Positions 18,652-27,826 of a DNA stretch of 64,000 nucleotides are shown here, piece by piece (the stretch's first letter is position 1; every line of letters begins with the position of its first letter). The translations under genes and the position numbers were made by a program. The stretch is taken from the NCBI RefSeq assembly GCF_025136295.1, contig NZ_CP062788.1, positions 248,001 through 312,000 on the forward strand. Direction: 5' to 3'. This stretch comes from Aestuariispira ectoiniformans. GTDB taxonomy: Bacteria > Pseudomonadota > Alphaproteobacteria > UBA8366 > Aestuariispiraceae. The notes under the pieces are model-generated. The model made no database searches. It saw only the letters and a list, made by a program, of their open reading frames with translations, and was not told where the DNA came from.

Positions 18652-19758
18652 TTACTCCGCAGCATCGCTGGCCGACGCCCCGGACAGGCTGTCTTCCACA
18701 ATCTGGACCTTGGCGCCATTGGACAGGCGGACACTACCGGTCGTGATCACCTTGTCACCGGCGGCGACGCCACTGGCGAGGACCGCACGGTTCTTGCGGC
18801 GATCCTTCACCTCAACCACCGTCTGCTGGGCCCGCAGGTCACCGTTTTCGTCTGCTTTCACGACATAGACGAAGTCACCGTACAGCGAATAGCTGACCGC
18901 CGTCTGCGGGACGACAATCTGGTTTTCTTCCGCCGGCAGCGCGATATCGACCTTGGCGAACATGCCCGGGCGCAGCAGGCCGCTTTCATTGCTGAAGCTT
19001 GCCTGAACCTGGATCAGGCCACTTTGCAGGTCGACCTTCGGGTCGAGAGCCGTCAGCTTGCCCTTGAAAACGCGATCCGGATAGGATTCCACCGTCATCT
19101 GCACTTCCTGACCGGTGGAAATCACAGCCAGATATTGCTGCGGCACCGAGAAGTCCAACAGCATGGAAGACAGATCCTGAATGGTCACGATCTTCTGGCC
19201 GGGCTGAACATATTCGCCCAGGTCCACCCCGCGAATGCCCAGGACCCCGTCGAAGGGCGCCTTGATTTCCTTTTTATCGATGGTCGCGCGCAGCTTGGCC
19301 ACATTGGCGCGGGCAATGGACAGATTGGCTTCCGCCTCGTCCAGGCGCGCCTGGGACGCCGCATCGGTCTTGCGCAGTTTACGATATCGTTCGGCGGTCA
19401 ACTCATTCAGCCGCACCTCTGCCTGGGCAGAGCGCACTTCCGCTTTTTCGACTTCTGCATCCAGCTTGACCAGCGTATCGCCCGCCGCCACGAAATAACC
19501 GGATTTGAAGTTAAGCTCACCGATACGACCGGCGACCTCCGCGGAAACATCCACACCGTTCACCGCCGTCAGCCAACCTGTTGCCGGAATAAAGCGCGGC
19601 CAGGTCTGCGCCTCCGCCTCCGTGGCGGTCACCGGCGTTGTCGGTTCCGGCCGATTAGCCAGATACTGCGAAATCGCATTCTGCCGAAAAAGCGTATAAC
19701 CGAAGACCCCGCCCAGCAGAACGCCTGCGCCGATCAGAACGATAAGAATTCGTTTCAT
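18652..19758 (-). CDS. RND efflux periplasmic adaptor (membrane fusion protein)
   Basis: A 368-residue protein with an N-terminal anchor (MKRILIVLIGAGVLLGGVFG), a biotinyl-lipoyl hairpin region (VAGRIGELNFKSGYFVAAGD and PFDGVLGIRGVDLGEYVQPG), a coiled-coil arm between, and a C-terminal beta domain. It links the inner-membrane RND pump to an outer-membrane channel. The start at 19758 is chosen because it places the signal/anchor segment at the N-terminus. It is the first gene of the two-gene operon. Confidence 0.94.
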   Translation of the reverse strand: MKRILIVLIGAGVLLGGVFGYTLFRQNAISQYLANRPEPTTPVTATEAEAQTWPRFIPATGWLTAVNGVDVSAEVAGRIGELNFKSGYFVAAGDTLVKLDAEVEKAEVRSAQAEVRLNELTAERYRKLRKTDAASQARLDEAEANLSIARANVAKLRATIDKKEIKAPFDGVLGIRGVDLGEYVQPGQKIVTIQDLSSMLLDFSVPQQYLAVISTGQEVQMTVESYPDRVFKGKLTALDPKVDLQSGLIQVQASFSNESGLLRPGMFAKVDIALPAEENQIVVPQTAVSYSLYGDFVYVVKADENGDLRAQQTVVEVKDRRKNRAVLASGVAAGDKVITTGSVRLSNGAKVQIVEDSLSGASASDAAE

Positions 19759-20085
19759 AGAAAACCCCACCGAAAAATAAAGAACTGTGGTGCGGCATCG
19801 CCACAGCCCACTGCCCAACCCAAAGTATACTGGCGAGTTTACATAGCATCTATTTCCAGCTTTTCAATAGCTTGATCAATGCAATTCTGCTATGCGCCCC
19901 CAGCATAGCCCACTTTGGGCCTTCGATGCCAACAATCCTTGCATTTGATAAATAACCGGTCTAACGTTCGCCCATGTTTGTGACCTTTGCACATCGGATT
20001 ATCGGGCGAATTAGCGTCCCGGCTCCTGCGGGAGACCGGGCTTTTTGCCATGATAATAACCGATCGGATTGCAAAGGTACTCTCC
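19759..20085. promoter_or_regulatory. Divergent intergenic region with inverted repeat
   Basis: This 327-base gap separates the RND operon (minus) from the ACT-domain gene (plus) and must hold promoters for both. The only clear structure is the inverted repeat CTATGC (19890-19895) and GCATAG (19903-19908) with a 7-base GC-rich centre, a possible operator. No regulator gene of TetR or MarR type is adjacent. Confidence 0.35.
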
Positions 20086-20382
20086 ATGACTGCATTTGAC
20101 GCAACTTGCGCCACCCTTCCCCAGAAAGACACAACTGCCTGTTTCACCGTAACCGCCGCAGCCCATCCCGGGATGCTGCCCCGCGTGCTGGAACCGTTTG
20201 CCAAACGGGGCCTGGTGCCCAGCAAACTTCACGCCGTGGAGCAGGACGACGGGCAAAGCGCCCTGCTGATCGACCTGCAGGTGGCGCAAATGGAACTGGA
20301 AACCGCCCAGAAAATCGGCAATACGCTCAATCAGGTTTTTGGCGTCAATTCCGTTCTTGTCAGTGCCAAAGTCGCTTATTAG
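20086..20382 (+). CDS. ACT-domain protein
   Basis: A 98-residue protein consisting of essentially one ACT-like fold: CFTVTAAAHPGMLPRVLEPF matches the first strand and helix, and LIDLQVAQMELETAQKIGNTLN the second half. ACT domains bind amino acids and regulate metabolism, but the ligand here is unknown. Start MTAFDATCAT at 20086 is chosen over upstream in-frame starts that lack coding character. It is followed by the Nudix gene after 9 bases, so the two are likely cotranscribed. Confidence 0.75.
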   Translation: MTAFDATCATLPQKDTTACFTVTAAAHPGMLPRVLEPFAKRGLVPSKLHAVEQDDGQSALLIDLQVAQMELETAQKIGNTLNQVFGVNSVLVSAKVAY

Positions 20383-20391
20383 GAAGAATGT

Positions 20392-21258
20392 ATGGCTCTT
20401 ATTGATCACATCCACGTCGCAAACAATGCGGATATGCGTCAGTTCCTGCCCTATTTCTGGCGGGACCGGCGCATCGGATGGATTCACAGGGACCGCGCCG
20501 ATATCGTCAGCCGCTGGCCCGATGCCTTCCGCAAAGAGGACGACAGGCTGATCCTGGCGGTAGAGCCCGACACTTATGATGGTCGCAGCAATGCGCTGAA
20601 AGAGGCCCTGCATGGCCTTGCCGAAGTCGGTGAAATCCAGGGCTGGCGCGGAGAGCTTTACCCTCTCGCGCCAAGCTTTGGCGCCCCCGCCATCGCGGAA
20701 TTCGAACGATCCGCCAGTCCCTATCTCGGCATTCGTGCCTGGGGGGTCCACATGACCGGCTATGTCCGCAAGCCGGACGGCCTTTATATCTGGGTTGCCC
20801 GCCGCGCAGACGACAAGCCGACCTATCCCGGCATGCTGGACAACACGGTTGCCGGTGGCCTGCCCATGGGGCTCAGCCCGCACGAGAATATGGTCAAGGA
20901 ATGCGATGAAGAGGCCGGTATTCCGGAAAACCTGGCGCGTAATATCCGCCCGGTCGGGATCATCGCCTACCGCCACCAGCAGTCCGAGGGTCTGAAACCC
21001 GACCAGATGTTCTGTTTCGACCTTGAGCTGCCTGCGGATTTCCAGCCGGTCAACACGGACGGCGAAGTCGGTGAATTCATGCTGCTTCCAGCCGAAGAAG
21101 TCCTGGAACTGGTGCGCGAAACCCGGGAGTTTAAATATAATTGCAATCTTTGCCTGATTGACTTCTTTATCCGGCACGGCATCGTCAGTTCGGAGAACGA
21201 GCCGGACTATATCGCGCTCTGCCTGGGATTGACCGGAAAGGAATCGACCGTCGGGTGA
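20392..21258 (+). CDS. Nudix hydrolase with DUF4743 domain
   Basis: A 288-residue protein with an N-terminal DUF4743-like region (IHVANNADMRQFLPYFWR, VGWIHRD-type segment) and a C-terminal Nudix fold. The Nudix box runs from GGLPMGLSPHENMVKECDEE into AGI, matching G-x5-E-x7-REUxEE with only small changes. Relatives in yeast and plants are Nudix proteins related to thiamine diphosphate kinase that act on damaged thiamine diphosphate derivatives. That function is known for the family and only inferred here. It has an AGGAAG ribosome binding site. Confidence 0.88.
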   Translation: MALIDHIHVANNADMRQFLPYFWRDRRIGWIHRDRADIVSRWPDAFRKEDDRLILAVEPDTYDGRSNALKEALHGLAEVGEIQGWRGELYPLAPSFGAPAIAEFERSASPYLGIRAWGVHMTGYVRKPDGLYIWVARRADDKPTYPGMLDNTVAGGLPMGLSPHENMVKECDEEAGIPENLARNIRPVGIIAYRHQQSEGLKPDQMFCFDLELPADFQPVNTDGEVGEFMLLPAEEVLELVRETREFKYNCNLCLIDFFIRHGIVSSENEPDYIALCLGLTGKESTVG

Positions 21259-21337
21259 CAGGGTTAAAGCTCTGTTAAGACATAAAAGTTACAGTTGGCC
21301 CCTCCGCAAGACCGACTGTAATTGTGAAAGTAAATCC

Positions 21338-21853
21338 ATGCGCGCATTCGTTAAATCGGGTCTGGCCGTGATGGCAGTCGCCTTTTTTGCAGTTTCATCA
21401 GCCTCCGGCGCCGAAAACCTTCCTGCACCGCAAGGCCCGGTGATCTTGACCGTCTCCGGCCACATCGCCAATACCACCGATGGCGAGACAGCCAAATTCG
21501 ACCGCAGCCTTCTGGAGGGGCTTGGCGTTACCCGGATTACGACGGACACGCCATGGTATGATGAAGCTGTCACCTTCGAAGGGGTTCTTGCCAGGCGGCT
21601 TTTGGATTACGTCGGCGCCGACGGCAAGACCGTGGTTGCAACCGCGCTTAACCAGTACAGTGCGGAAATACCGCTGTCGGATTTTCAGGACAAGGGCGTC
21701 CTGCTGGCCCTGAAAGTAAACGGCGAGTATCTGGCGATACGTGACAAGGGCCCGATATTCATTATCTATCCCTTTAATCAGAATGAAACTCTCAGGAACG
21801 AAACCTATTTCGCACGCTCTGTGTGGCAGGTGAAGGATTTGAAGATTAAGTGA
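21338..21853 (+). CDS. Secreted SUOX-fold (molybdopterin-oxidoreductase-like) protein without Mo-ligand cysteine
   Basis: A 171-residue protein with a signal peptide (cleavage near ASGAEN, residue 25). The pattern [53 protein letters not shown] and the final WQVKDLKIK resembles the sulfite-oxidase-type molybdopterin-binding fold. The mature protein has no cysteine at all, so the usual molybdenum ligand is missing and redox catalysis is unlikely. Its stop overlaps the GTG start of the hybrid kinase, which suggests that it is a periplasmic partner or ligand receptor for that kinase. Confidence 0.75.
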   Translation: MRAFVKSGLAVMAVAFFAVSSASGAENLPAPQGPVILTVSGHIANTTDGETAKFDRSLLEGLGVTRITTDTPWYDEAVTFEGVLARRLLDYVGADGKTVVATALNQYSAEIPLSDFQDKGVLLALKVNGEYLAIRDKGPIFIIYPFNQNETLRNETYFARSVWQVKDLKIK

Positions 21854-24489
21854 CGCGCGCCAATGACAGCCGCCCGCGAAAGACGGGCCAATCAAGGATC
21901 GGCCGCTATCTGACGATATTTCTGATAGCGACGCTTCTGTTATTGGTCGCCTGTTCTGTCGGCATGATCCTGTGGCTCAACGATTCCGCGCGTCGCGAGG
22001 CAGCCAGCGCCAGCGATTCCCCGCTTTGGGCTTCCTACCAGTTGCAGGCAAGCCTTTACCGCGTCCGCAACATTGTCGTGGATTCCGAATATCGTGGCGA
22101 TCTGGGCGATGCGGGCATTCGCCTCCCCTATGAAATCCTGCTCAGCCGCCTGCCGATCCTCCGCAAAGGCCAGATCGGCGAGGTTATCACGCATATCGAC
22201 GAGTCACAGGCCCTTCTGGCGCAGATTACCGCCCAGATCGAGGAAATGGAGAACCTCGTCCGCCTGGTGGAAAGCGGCAATTTCGAGCATATCCACCTCC
22301 TTCGCCTCAAACTGGACAACTTGCGCCCCATCGTGAACCGTTTTGTTCTCACGGTGAACCAGGGCTATATGGACCAGATCGTTGCAACGCGTAACGAACG
22401 CGTCGACAGTTTCCTGATCCTGCAGATCCTGGTCTTCGCAATGCTGTTGAGCGCCCTGCTATTGTTCGTTCAGCAAATCCTCGGTCTCCGGCAGCTTCGC
22501 GACGCCCTGGCCGATGCGGAAAATCACCGGCAACAGGCGGAGAAGGCAAATCAGGCCAAGTCGAACTTCCTGGCCACCATGAGCCACGAAATCCGCACCC
22601 CGATGAACGGGGTCATAGGCATGTCGAATCTGCTGCTGGACACAAGCCTGGACAGCCGCCAACGCTATCTGGCCCGGACTATCGAACATTCGGCGGAATC
22701 CCTGCTTCTGATCATCAACGACATCCTGGATATCTCCAAGATCGAGGCCGGCAAGCTCGAACTGCATCAGGTGGATTTCAACCTGCCTCATCTGGTTCAA
22801 AGCGTCCTGGACCTGACAGGGCACCGGGCCAACGAGAAGAATTTGGCGGTCGGCTATTTCATTGCCCCCGACATCCCGGAAATGCTGCATGGCGATTCAG
22901 GCCGTGTCCGCCAGATTCTGCTGAACCTGGTCGGCAACGCCGTCAAATTCACCGCCCGTGGTTCTGTCACCATCCGCATAACCAATGTCACGCCGCCGGA
23001 GACCCCGTCTCAGGGCAACCACCGCCTGCGCTTTGCGGTGAAAGATACCGGGATCGGCTTTGACGCCAGCACGAAGGAAAGGCTTTTCGAGGAATTCAGC
23101 CAGGCCGATTCCTCCGCCTCCCGCGAATATGGCGGCACCGGACTGGGCCTGACAATTTCAAAACGCCTGTGTGAGATCATGGGCGGCAGCATTGGCGCAG
23201 ACAGCCAGCCGAACGCAGGCAGCGAATTCTGGTTCGAGCTTTCCTTCGCTGCCGTGCCGAATGAGAAGAGCAACGCCACAACGCCTGATTCGGAACTGAC
23301 CGGAAAGTCGGTCGTTATCCTCGAAGAACGTACCGATTTCGGGCAGTTGCTGCGGGACCAGATGGCCGCATGGGGGCTGCGGGTCAAACTTTGGACCAGC
23401 CAGGAAGACGCCACGAATACCGTCAGTCTGGCGCCGGATTTTGTCATTGCGGGCGCCCTGGCACAGCAAGGCACCCCGGTCGGGGCACAGGTGAGCCAAT
23501 GGGCGGCAGAGGGCAGCGCAATCATTACGTTTGGCAACAGCAGCTCAACAAATGAACCCGGCGCGAAGGTAACCAGCATCCTGAACACCCCCTGCAGCCC
23601 GAGCAGCCTTCGGGATGCCTTGCATGTCCTGCTCGACGGCACTTCCGCCAGCACGTCCGGAGGGATACTCCCCGCGCCGACGCCCGATGCCCTTGACCCC
23701 GCCCGGTTGACACAGATGAAAATTCTGGTGGTTGAAGACAACAGCGTGAACCGTCAGGTGGCCGAGTTGCTTTTGAAGAAGGCCGGACAGATCGTCGACG
23801 TTGTCGGCAATGGCCTCGAAGCCATCCGTGCGGTCCAGGCCATCAGCTATGACCTGATATTCATGGATATTCAGATGCCGGGGCTGGATGGACTGGAAAC
23901 AACACAGCGTATCCGCGAATGGGAAGCCGGTGAAAAGCACACGCCGATCGTGGCCATGACGGCAAACGCCATCGCCGGTTTCGAACGCACCTGCTTCCAG
24001 GCTGGCATGGACGACTTCCTTTCCAAACCTCTCAAGCGGCCGGACCTTGCGCGGGTGCTGAAACGCTGGGGCGGAATTATAAACCCGGTTCCCGGAGAGG
24101 CTCCTGCGCAGGATACACAGGGCCGAACCGGCATATCCGCATCGGACGACAGGCAGGCGGTCGATGCGCTGGTCGATTACCTCGGCCCGGAGGAAGTGCT
24201 CTCCATGGCCCGGGAAGCCGCGAAAGACGCGGACCACCTGATAAAGACCATCGCCGAAACCCTGGCGAATAACGACTTTGCGGCGATGGGCCAGGCAGCA
24301 CACACACTGAAGTCATCCGCCGGGGCATTCTGTTTCAATGCCACGTCGGAGCGGGCACGCCAGATCGAGATGGCCTGCCTGGAAGGCCGGACCGATGACG
24401 CCAAATCCCTGGCGGAAGGCCTGAACAGTCTTCTGGCGGGTGATGAAAAAGCCGTAATCACGTATCTGAACAAGGAAGCGGCGCTGTAA
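21850..24489 (+). CDS. Hybrid sensor histidine kinase (HisKA-HATPase-pseudoREC-REC-HPt)
   Basis: An 879-residue kinase beginning with GTG that overlaps the preceding stop (GTGA). Membrane helices lie at about 18-40 and 195-215 around a periplasmic helical domain. The phosphoacceptor box [20 protein letters not shown] has His246, and the ATPase domain has [17 protein letters not shown] and [12 protein letters not shown]. Residues 478-590 look like a receiver fold that has lost its acidic pocket. Residues 625-745 form a true receiver with phospho-Asp673 in FMDIQMPG. The C-terminal HPt domain has His818 in [10 protein letters not shown]. Phosphate probably flows to the HD-GYP regulator encoded next. 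Confidence 0.93.
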   Translation: MTRANDSRPRKTGQSRIGRYLTIFLIATLLLLVACSVGMILWLNDSARREAASASDSPLWASYQLQASLYRVRNIVVDSEYRGDLGDAGIRLPYEILLSRLPILRKGQIGEVITHIDESQALLAQITAQIEEMENLVRLVESGNFEHIHLLRLKLDNLRPIVNRFVLTVNQGYMDQIVATRNERVDSFLILQILVFAMLLSALLLFVQQILGLRQLRDALADAENHRQQAEKANQAKSNFLATMSHEIRTPMNGVIGMSNLLLDTSLDSRQRYLARTIEHSAESLLLIINDILDISKIEAGKLELHQVDFNLPHLVQSVLDLTGHRANEKNLAVGYFIAPDIPEMLHGDSGRVRQILLNLVGNAVKFTARGSVTIRITNVTPPETPSQGNHRLRFAVKDTGIGFDASTKERLFEEFSQADSSASREYGGTGLGLTISKRLCEIMGGSIGADSQPNAGSEFWFELSFAAVPNEKSNATTPDSELTGKSVVILEERTDFGQLLRDQMAAWGLRVKLWTSQEDATNTVSLAPDFVIAGALAQQGTPVGAQVSQWAAEGSAIITFGNSSSTNEPGAKVTSILNTPCSPSSLRDALHVLLDGTSASTSGGILPAPTPDALDPARLTQMKILVVEDNSVNRQVAELLLKKAGQIVDVVGNGLEAIRAVQAISYDLIFMDIQMPGLDGLETTQRIREWEAGEKHTPIVAMTANAIAGFERTCFQAGMDDFLSKPLKRPDLARVLKRWGGIINPVPGEAPAQDTQGRTGISASDDRQAVDALVDYLGPEEVLSMAREAAKDADHLIKTIAETLANNDFAAMGQAAHTLKSSAGAFCFNATSERARQIEMACLEGRTDDAKSLAEGLNSLLAGDEKAVITYLNKEAAL

Positions 24490-24535
24490 TTGCGGGTGAC
24501 AAATTTCATTGTCCGGGAGCCGGATCAGGTTACCA

Positions 24536-24575
24536 TTCCTTAACCACCCTCGCTTAAACTCTGGTGGTTAGGGAA
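24536..24575 (+). promoter_or_regulatory. 13-base-pair hairpin in the leader of the HD-GYP gene
   Basis: TTCCTTAACCACC (24536-24548) is complementary to GGTGGTTAGGGAA (24563-24575), with one T-G pair, around a 14-base loop. The 3' arm runs into the ribosome binding site region (AAGGA at 24575-24579) 7 bases before the ATG at 24586. It could be an operator palindrome or an RNA hairpin that limits translation. It is not followed by a T-run, so it is not a terminator. Confidence 0.6.
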
Positions 24576-24585
24576 AGGATACCCC

Positions 24586-26130
24586 ATGTCAGACGAGGAC
24601 TTCCTGCAATTCGAAGAAGACGAAGAAGAGCAACCTCAGGGCAAAAAACCTGACTGCTGGCGAATTCTGGTCGTCGATGATGAACCGGAAGTGCACCGGG
24701 TCACGCGTCTGGCATTGGACGGCTTTACCTTTGCCGACCGCCAGCTCGAATTCCTGAACGCCTACAGCGCCCAGGAAGCCCAGAAAATCCTGAAAGGCAG
24801 CCCGGATATCGCCATGATCCTGCTTGATGTGGTGATGGAAACCGAACATGCCGGACTGGAACTGGCGCGCTGGGTCCGGGAAGACCTCAAGAACAGCTTC
24901 GTCCGCATTATCCTGCGTACCGGCCAGCCCGGACAGGCCCCGGAAACCGAGGTCATCGCCAATTACGACATCAACGACTACAAGGAAAAGACAGAGCTTA
25001 CCTCCCGCAAACTCTTTACCCTGATGTATTCGACGCTCCGTTCCTACCGCGACATCATGGCGATCAACAAAAACCGCCAGGGCCTGCAAAAAATCATTGA
25101 ATCGACCGCCTCGCTGTTTGAATTGCAAAGCCTGCAAAAATTCACCCGTGGTGCGTTGGAGCAACTGTCGGCCCTGTTGCATATCGACGAGGGCACCTTC
25201 TATGGCGCAGACGACGGGCTGGCGGTAACCGCCGATGGCGACAACGTCATCATCCAGGCCGGGACCGGCAAATTCCAGTCCTTCGTCGGAAAACCCCTGA
25301 GCACCGCCCTGCCCGAAGACCTCTGCCAGGATTTGATGACGCATCTGGACAAGAGCGACATCACCATCCGTGAGCATGACTATATCGGGTCCTATATCAG
25401 CCGCACCGGTTCCCGTAACCTGCTTTACCTCAGCGGCCTGGAGGATATTTCTGCGGTCGATACGGACCTCGTACGCATCTTCGGCCAAAATCTCGCCGTG
25501 GCCTTCGACAATCTCTATCTCATGCAGCGCTTCCGCACCAACGAACAGATGATGATGCACGAAGTCGGCGAAATCATCGGTTCCCGATGCACCGCGGCAG
25601 ACGATCATCCAGACCGGGTCGCGGAAATATCACGCTTCCTGGCCCGCAAGGTTGGCCTGGACAGCAAGTCCGTCAACCTCCTCTACAAGGCCGCCCCGTT
25701 CCACGACATCGGCATGGTCAGCGTTCCCGATAGCATCATTAACAAGACGGAAAAGCTGAGCGAGGAAGAACGCAGGCTGGTGGAGAAACATACAGAAACC
25801 GGCCACCATATCCTCTCCCAGTCCAGCCAGGACCTGTTCCAGGCGGCTGCCAGCATCGCCAAATATCATCACGAACGATGGGACGGGCAGGGCTACCCGG
25901 GCGGCAAAAAGGGCGAAGACATTCCCATCTTTGCCCGCATCGTCGGTATCGCGGATGTTTACGATGCCCTGCTAAGTCCGCGCAGCTATAAATCCGCCTG
26001 GCCCATTGACGACATAAAGGACTATTTCCGCCAGCAGCGCGGAAAGCAGTTCGACCCGAACCTGACCGATATTCTGCTGGTTCACGCAGAGGAACTCGCT
26101 GCGCTCAATCCCATACAGGAAAAGGCGTAG
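24586..26130 (+). CDS. Response regulator with DUF3369 and HD-GYP domains
   Basis: A 514-residue protein. Residues 25-145 form a receiver (ILVVDDEPEVHRVTRLALDG; phospho-Asp in MILLDVVMET). Residues about 165-310 form a GAF-like DUF3369 domain. The C-terminal HD-GYP domain carries HDIGMVSVPDSI, ETGHHIL, and HHERWDGQGYPGG followed by ARIVGIADVYDAL, so all metal-binding residues and the GYP triad appear intact. HD-GYP enzymes hydrolyse cyclic di-GMP. The gene lies 96 bases after the hybrid kinase and is its likely output. Confidence 0.95.
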   Translation: MSDEDFLQFEEDEEEQPQGKKPDCWRILVVDDEPEVHRVTRLALDGFTFADRQLEFLNAYSAQEAQKILKGSPDIAMILLDVVMETEHAGLELARWVREDLKNSFVRIILRTGQPGQAPETEVIANYDINDYKEKTELTSRKLFTLMYSTLRSYRDIMAINKNRQGLQKIIESTASLFELQSLQKFTRGALEQLSALLHIDEGTFYGADDGLAVTADGDNVIIQAGTGKFQSFVGKPLSTALPEDLCQDLMTHLDKSDITIREHDYIGSYISRTGSRNLLYLSGLEDISAVDTDLVRIFGQNLAVAFDNLYLMQRFRTNEQMMMHEVGEIIGSRCTAADDHPDRVAEISRFLARKVGLDSKSVNLLYKAAPFHDIGMVSVPDSIINKTEKLSEEERRLVEKHTETGHHILSQSSQDLFQAAASIAKYHHERWDGQGYPGGKKGEDIPIFARIVGIADVYDALLSPRSYKSAWPIDDIKDYFRQQRGKQFDPNLTDILLVHAEELAALNPIQEKA

Positions 26131-26289
26131 AGCCTGTAGAACCCTCCACTATTCTCGCGGCCCATCCGTCCCTCTTTACAGCCACGGCAGCAGGTTTTCA
26201 CAAGCCTTTAACCGCATAACCCATTGCCATTCTGCACAAATTTCTGCACTCTTATGACGTGTGAGGGGTAGTAAGTCGTTATTTTAGTG

Positions 26290-26325
26290 GCGTGTCGCTG
26301 ACTCTCATTCAAGGGTGGGACACGC
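26290..26325 (+). repeat. Inverted repeat in the leader of the OmpA-like gene
   Basis: GCGTGTC (26290-26296) and GACACGC (26319-26325) are perfect inverted arms with a 22-base spacer, 35-70 bases before the GTG start. It may be a regulator site or a long-looped leader hairpin. The remainder of 26131-26359 shows no gene. Confidence 0.35.
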
Positions 26326-26359
26326 TGCATAACTGGACTGCTGAGAGAGGAGATGCACC

Positions 26360-27220
26360 GTGAAACTCAGAACAAGTCTACCCGTTCTGGCCCTGACTGC
26401 CGTCTTGGCTGTGGGCTGTGCGAACCGCTTTGAAGATGTGAAGGCCAATGGCCCCGCCGGTGGTGAGTTTGAAAAGGGCCTGCATGCGGGCTATGTCCAA
26501 CTGGCCGAAATGGAACGTAATGAATATGACTGGGCCGACGGTCGTAATTTCACCGACCGCGCCGCAATGGTCACCGAAGGCCAGATGGTCATGCCGGAAG
26601 AAATGTCGGCCCGTAGTCTGCCGGAACGCTCCGTACCGGAACTGACCAGCGCCCGCGCCCGTCTGATGAAGGCTTTTGCTGCCGGTGGCAAGGAAGCCGC
26701 ACCGATGGACGCCGCCCATGCACAGGTTATGTTCGACTGCTGGATGCAGGAACAGGAAGAAGACCTGCAGCCCGACGACATCGCCAAATGCCGTGCCGGT
26801 TTCATGGCTGCCATGGACAAGGTCGATGCGGCGATGAAGCCGATGCCGATGAAAAAAGCAGAACCGATGAAGATGGCCGAACCGCTGCCGGAAGGCATGA
26901 CGGTCTATTTCGCATTCGACAGTGCGAAACTGCAGGGGGCATCGGACCAGACCATCAACGACGCCGTCAGCGTCTATAAAAACATGGACGTGAAAACGAT
27001 CCGCCTGATGGGCCATACCGACAAGGCGGGCAATAACGGCTACAATGCCCAGTTGGCGGAAAAACGCGTCATGGCCGTCAGGAATGCCCTGATCGGCAAG
27101 GGTGTCCCGGCAAACGCCATCGACACCAGTTCCTATGGCGAAAACCGCCCGGCGGTACCGACCAAGGACAATATGCGTGAACCGAAAAACCGGCGCGTGG
27201 AATTCGTTTTCATTCGCTAG
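26360..27220 (+). CDS. OmpA-family lipoprotein
   Basis: A 286-residue protein starting with GTG behind an AGAGAGGAG site. The lipobox LAVGCANRF places the lipidated Cys at residue 20. A middle region without known motif (residues 25-165) is followed by a Met/Pro/Lys-rich linker (KPMPMKKAEPMKMAEPLPEG) and a C-terminal OmpA-like peptidoglycan-binding domain with VYFAFDSAKL, RLMGHTDKAGNNGYNAQLAE and PKNRRVEFVF. It probably tethers the outer membrane to peptidoglycan. An efficient terminator follows. Confidence 0.92.
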   Translation: MKLRTSLPVLALTAVLAVGCANRFEDVKANGPAGGEFEKGLHAGYVQLAEMERNEYDWADGRNFTDRAAMVTEGQMVMPEEMSARSLPERSVPELTSARARLMKAFAAGGKEAAPMDAAHAQVMFDCWMQEQEEDLQPDDIAKCRAGFMAAMDKVDAAMKPMPMKKAEPMKMAEPLPEGMTVYFAFDSAKLQGASDQTINDAVSVYKNMDVKTIRLMGHTDKAGNNGYNAQLAEKRVMAVRNALIGKGVPANAIDTSSYGENRPAVPTKDNMREPKNRRVEFVFIR

Positions 27221-27237
27221 GGAAACTGCTATTCAAG

Positions 27238-27270
27238 TGGGGTGTCCCTGCGGGGGCACCCCATTTTGTT
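27238..27270 (+). terminator. Terminator after OmpA-like gene
   Basis: An 11-base-pair stem (TGGGGTGTCCC with GGGGCACCCCA, one T-G pair) with tetraloop TGCG is followed by TTTTGTT. It starts 18 bases after the stop codon and is a textbook intrinsic terminator. Confidence 0.9.
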
Positions 27271-27300
27271 ATGTAAACTAGGGCCCAGTGGTTAAGCGGT

Positions 27301-27579
27301 ATGTCCGATAGCGACCTGACGAATACGTCTATTTTTGGCACCATCATCAAGCTGGTCATCGCATCGCTCATTGTCGGGCTCGTGATCCATTGGCTGGATA
27401 TCACCCCGCGCGATGTCCTGGACCATTTCGGCGAAACCGTCGCCGCCATCTATAATGCCGTACGCAATGCAATCGGCTGGGCTTCGAATTATATCATCAC
27501 GGGCGCGCTGATCGTCCTGCCGATCTGGGCTATTGCCGTCGGCCTGAACTATCTGCAGCGCAAATCCCGCCGTAAATAA
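27301..27579 (+). CDS. Small membrane protein, DUF6460-like
   Basis: A 92-residue protein with helices at about 11-32 and 60-82 and the motif LDITPRDVLDHFGETV between them. The arrangement of an N-terminal helix followed by a (D/N)-x-PRD motif and an amphipathic segment resembles the DUF6460 family of alphaproteobacterial membrane proteins. This is a recollection without a search. The function is unknown. Confidence 0.7.
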   Translation: MSDSDLTNTSIFGTIIKLVIASLIVGLVIHWLDITPRDVLDHFGETVAAIYNAVRNAIGWASNYIITGALIVLPIWAIAVGLNYLQRKSRRK

Positions 27580-27607
27580 TCAACAAGGAAAAACCAAGAG
27601 GTCTGTT

Positions 27608-27799
27608 ATGCGTTTGATCCTTGCCCTGCTTCTTCCCTGGCTTCAGTTCTTCACGATCGGCCGTCCCATTTCCGGGATCATCTGCCTGATCCTGCAGATT
27701 ACCCTGATCGGCTGGATTCCGGCCGCCATCTGGTCGGTTTATGCGCTGAGCCAGTACAACACGGACAAGAAAATCCGCCAGTCGATGGGCAATCGCTGA
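27608..27799 (+). CDS. Pmp3/YqaE-like small membrane protein
   Basis: A 63-residue protein of two hydrophobic helices. LALLLPWLQFFTIGRPISGI and ILQITLIGWIPAAIWSVYAL follow the Pmp3/YqaE pattern (LLPPL... LLTLLGWIPGIIHALY). Family members affect membrane potential and stress tolerance in yeast. The bacterial role is unclear. It lies 28 bases after the DUF6460-like gene and is probably cotranscribed. Confidence 0.75.
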   Translation: MRLILALLLPWLQFFTIGRPISGIICLILQITLIGWIPAAIWSVYALSQYNTDKKIRQSMGNR

Positions 27800-27826
27800 G
27801 AAGCCGGCGGTCAGGTTTGCGCCCGG

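Noticed and set aside
17077-19875. 932-codon open frame on the plus strand opposite the RND pump genes
   Set aside because: It is antisense to two clearly recognised genes. Its product is rich in Arg, His and Gln with no domain pattern, as expected from the shadow of a GC-rich gene.
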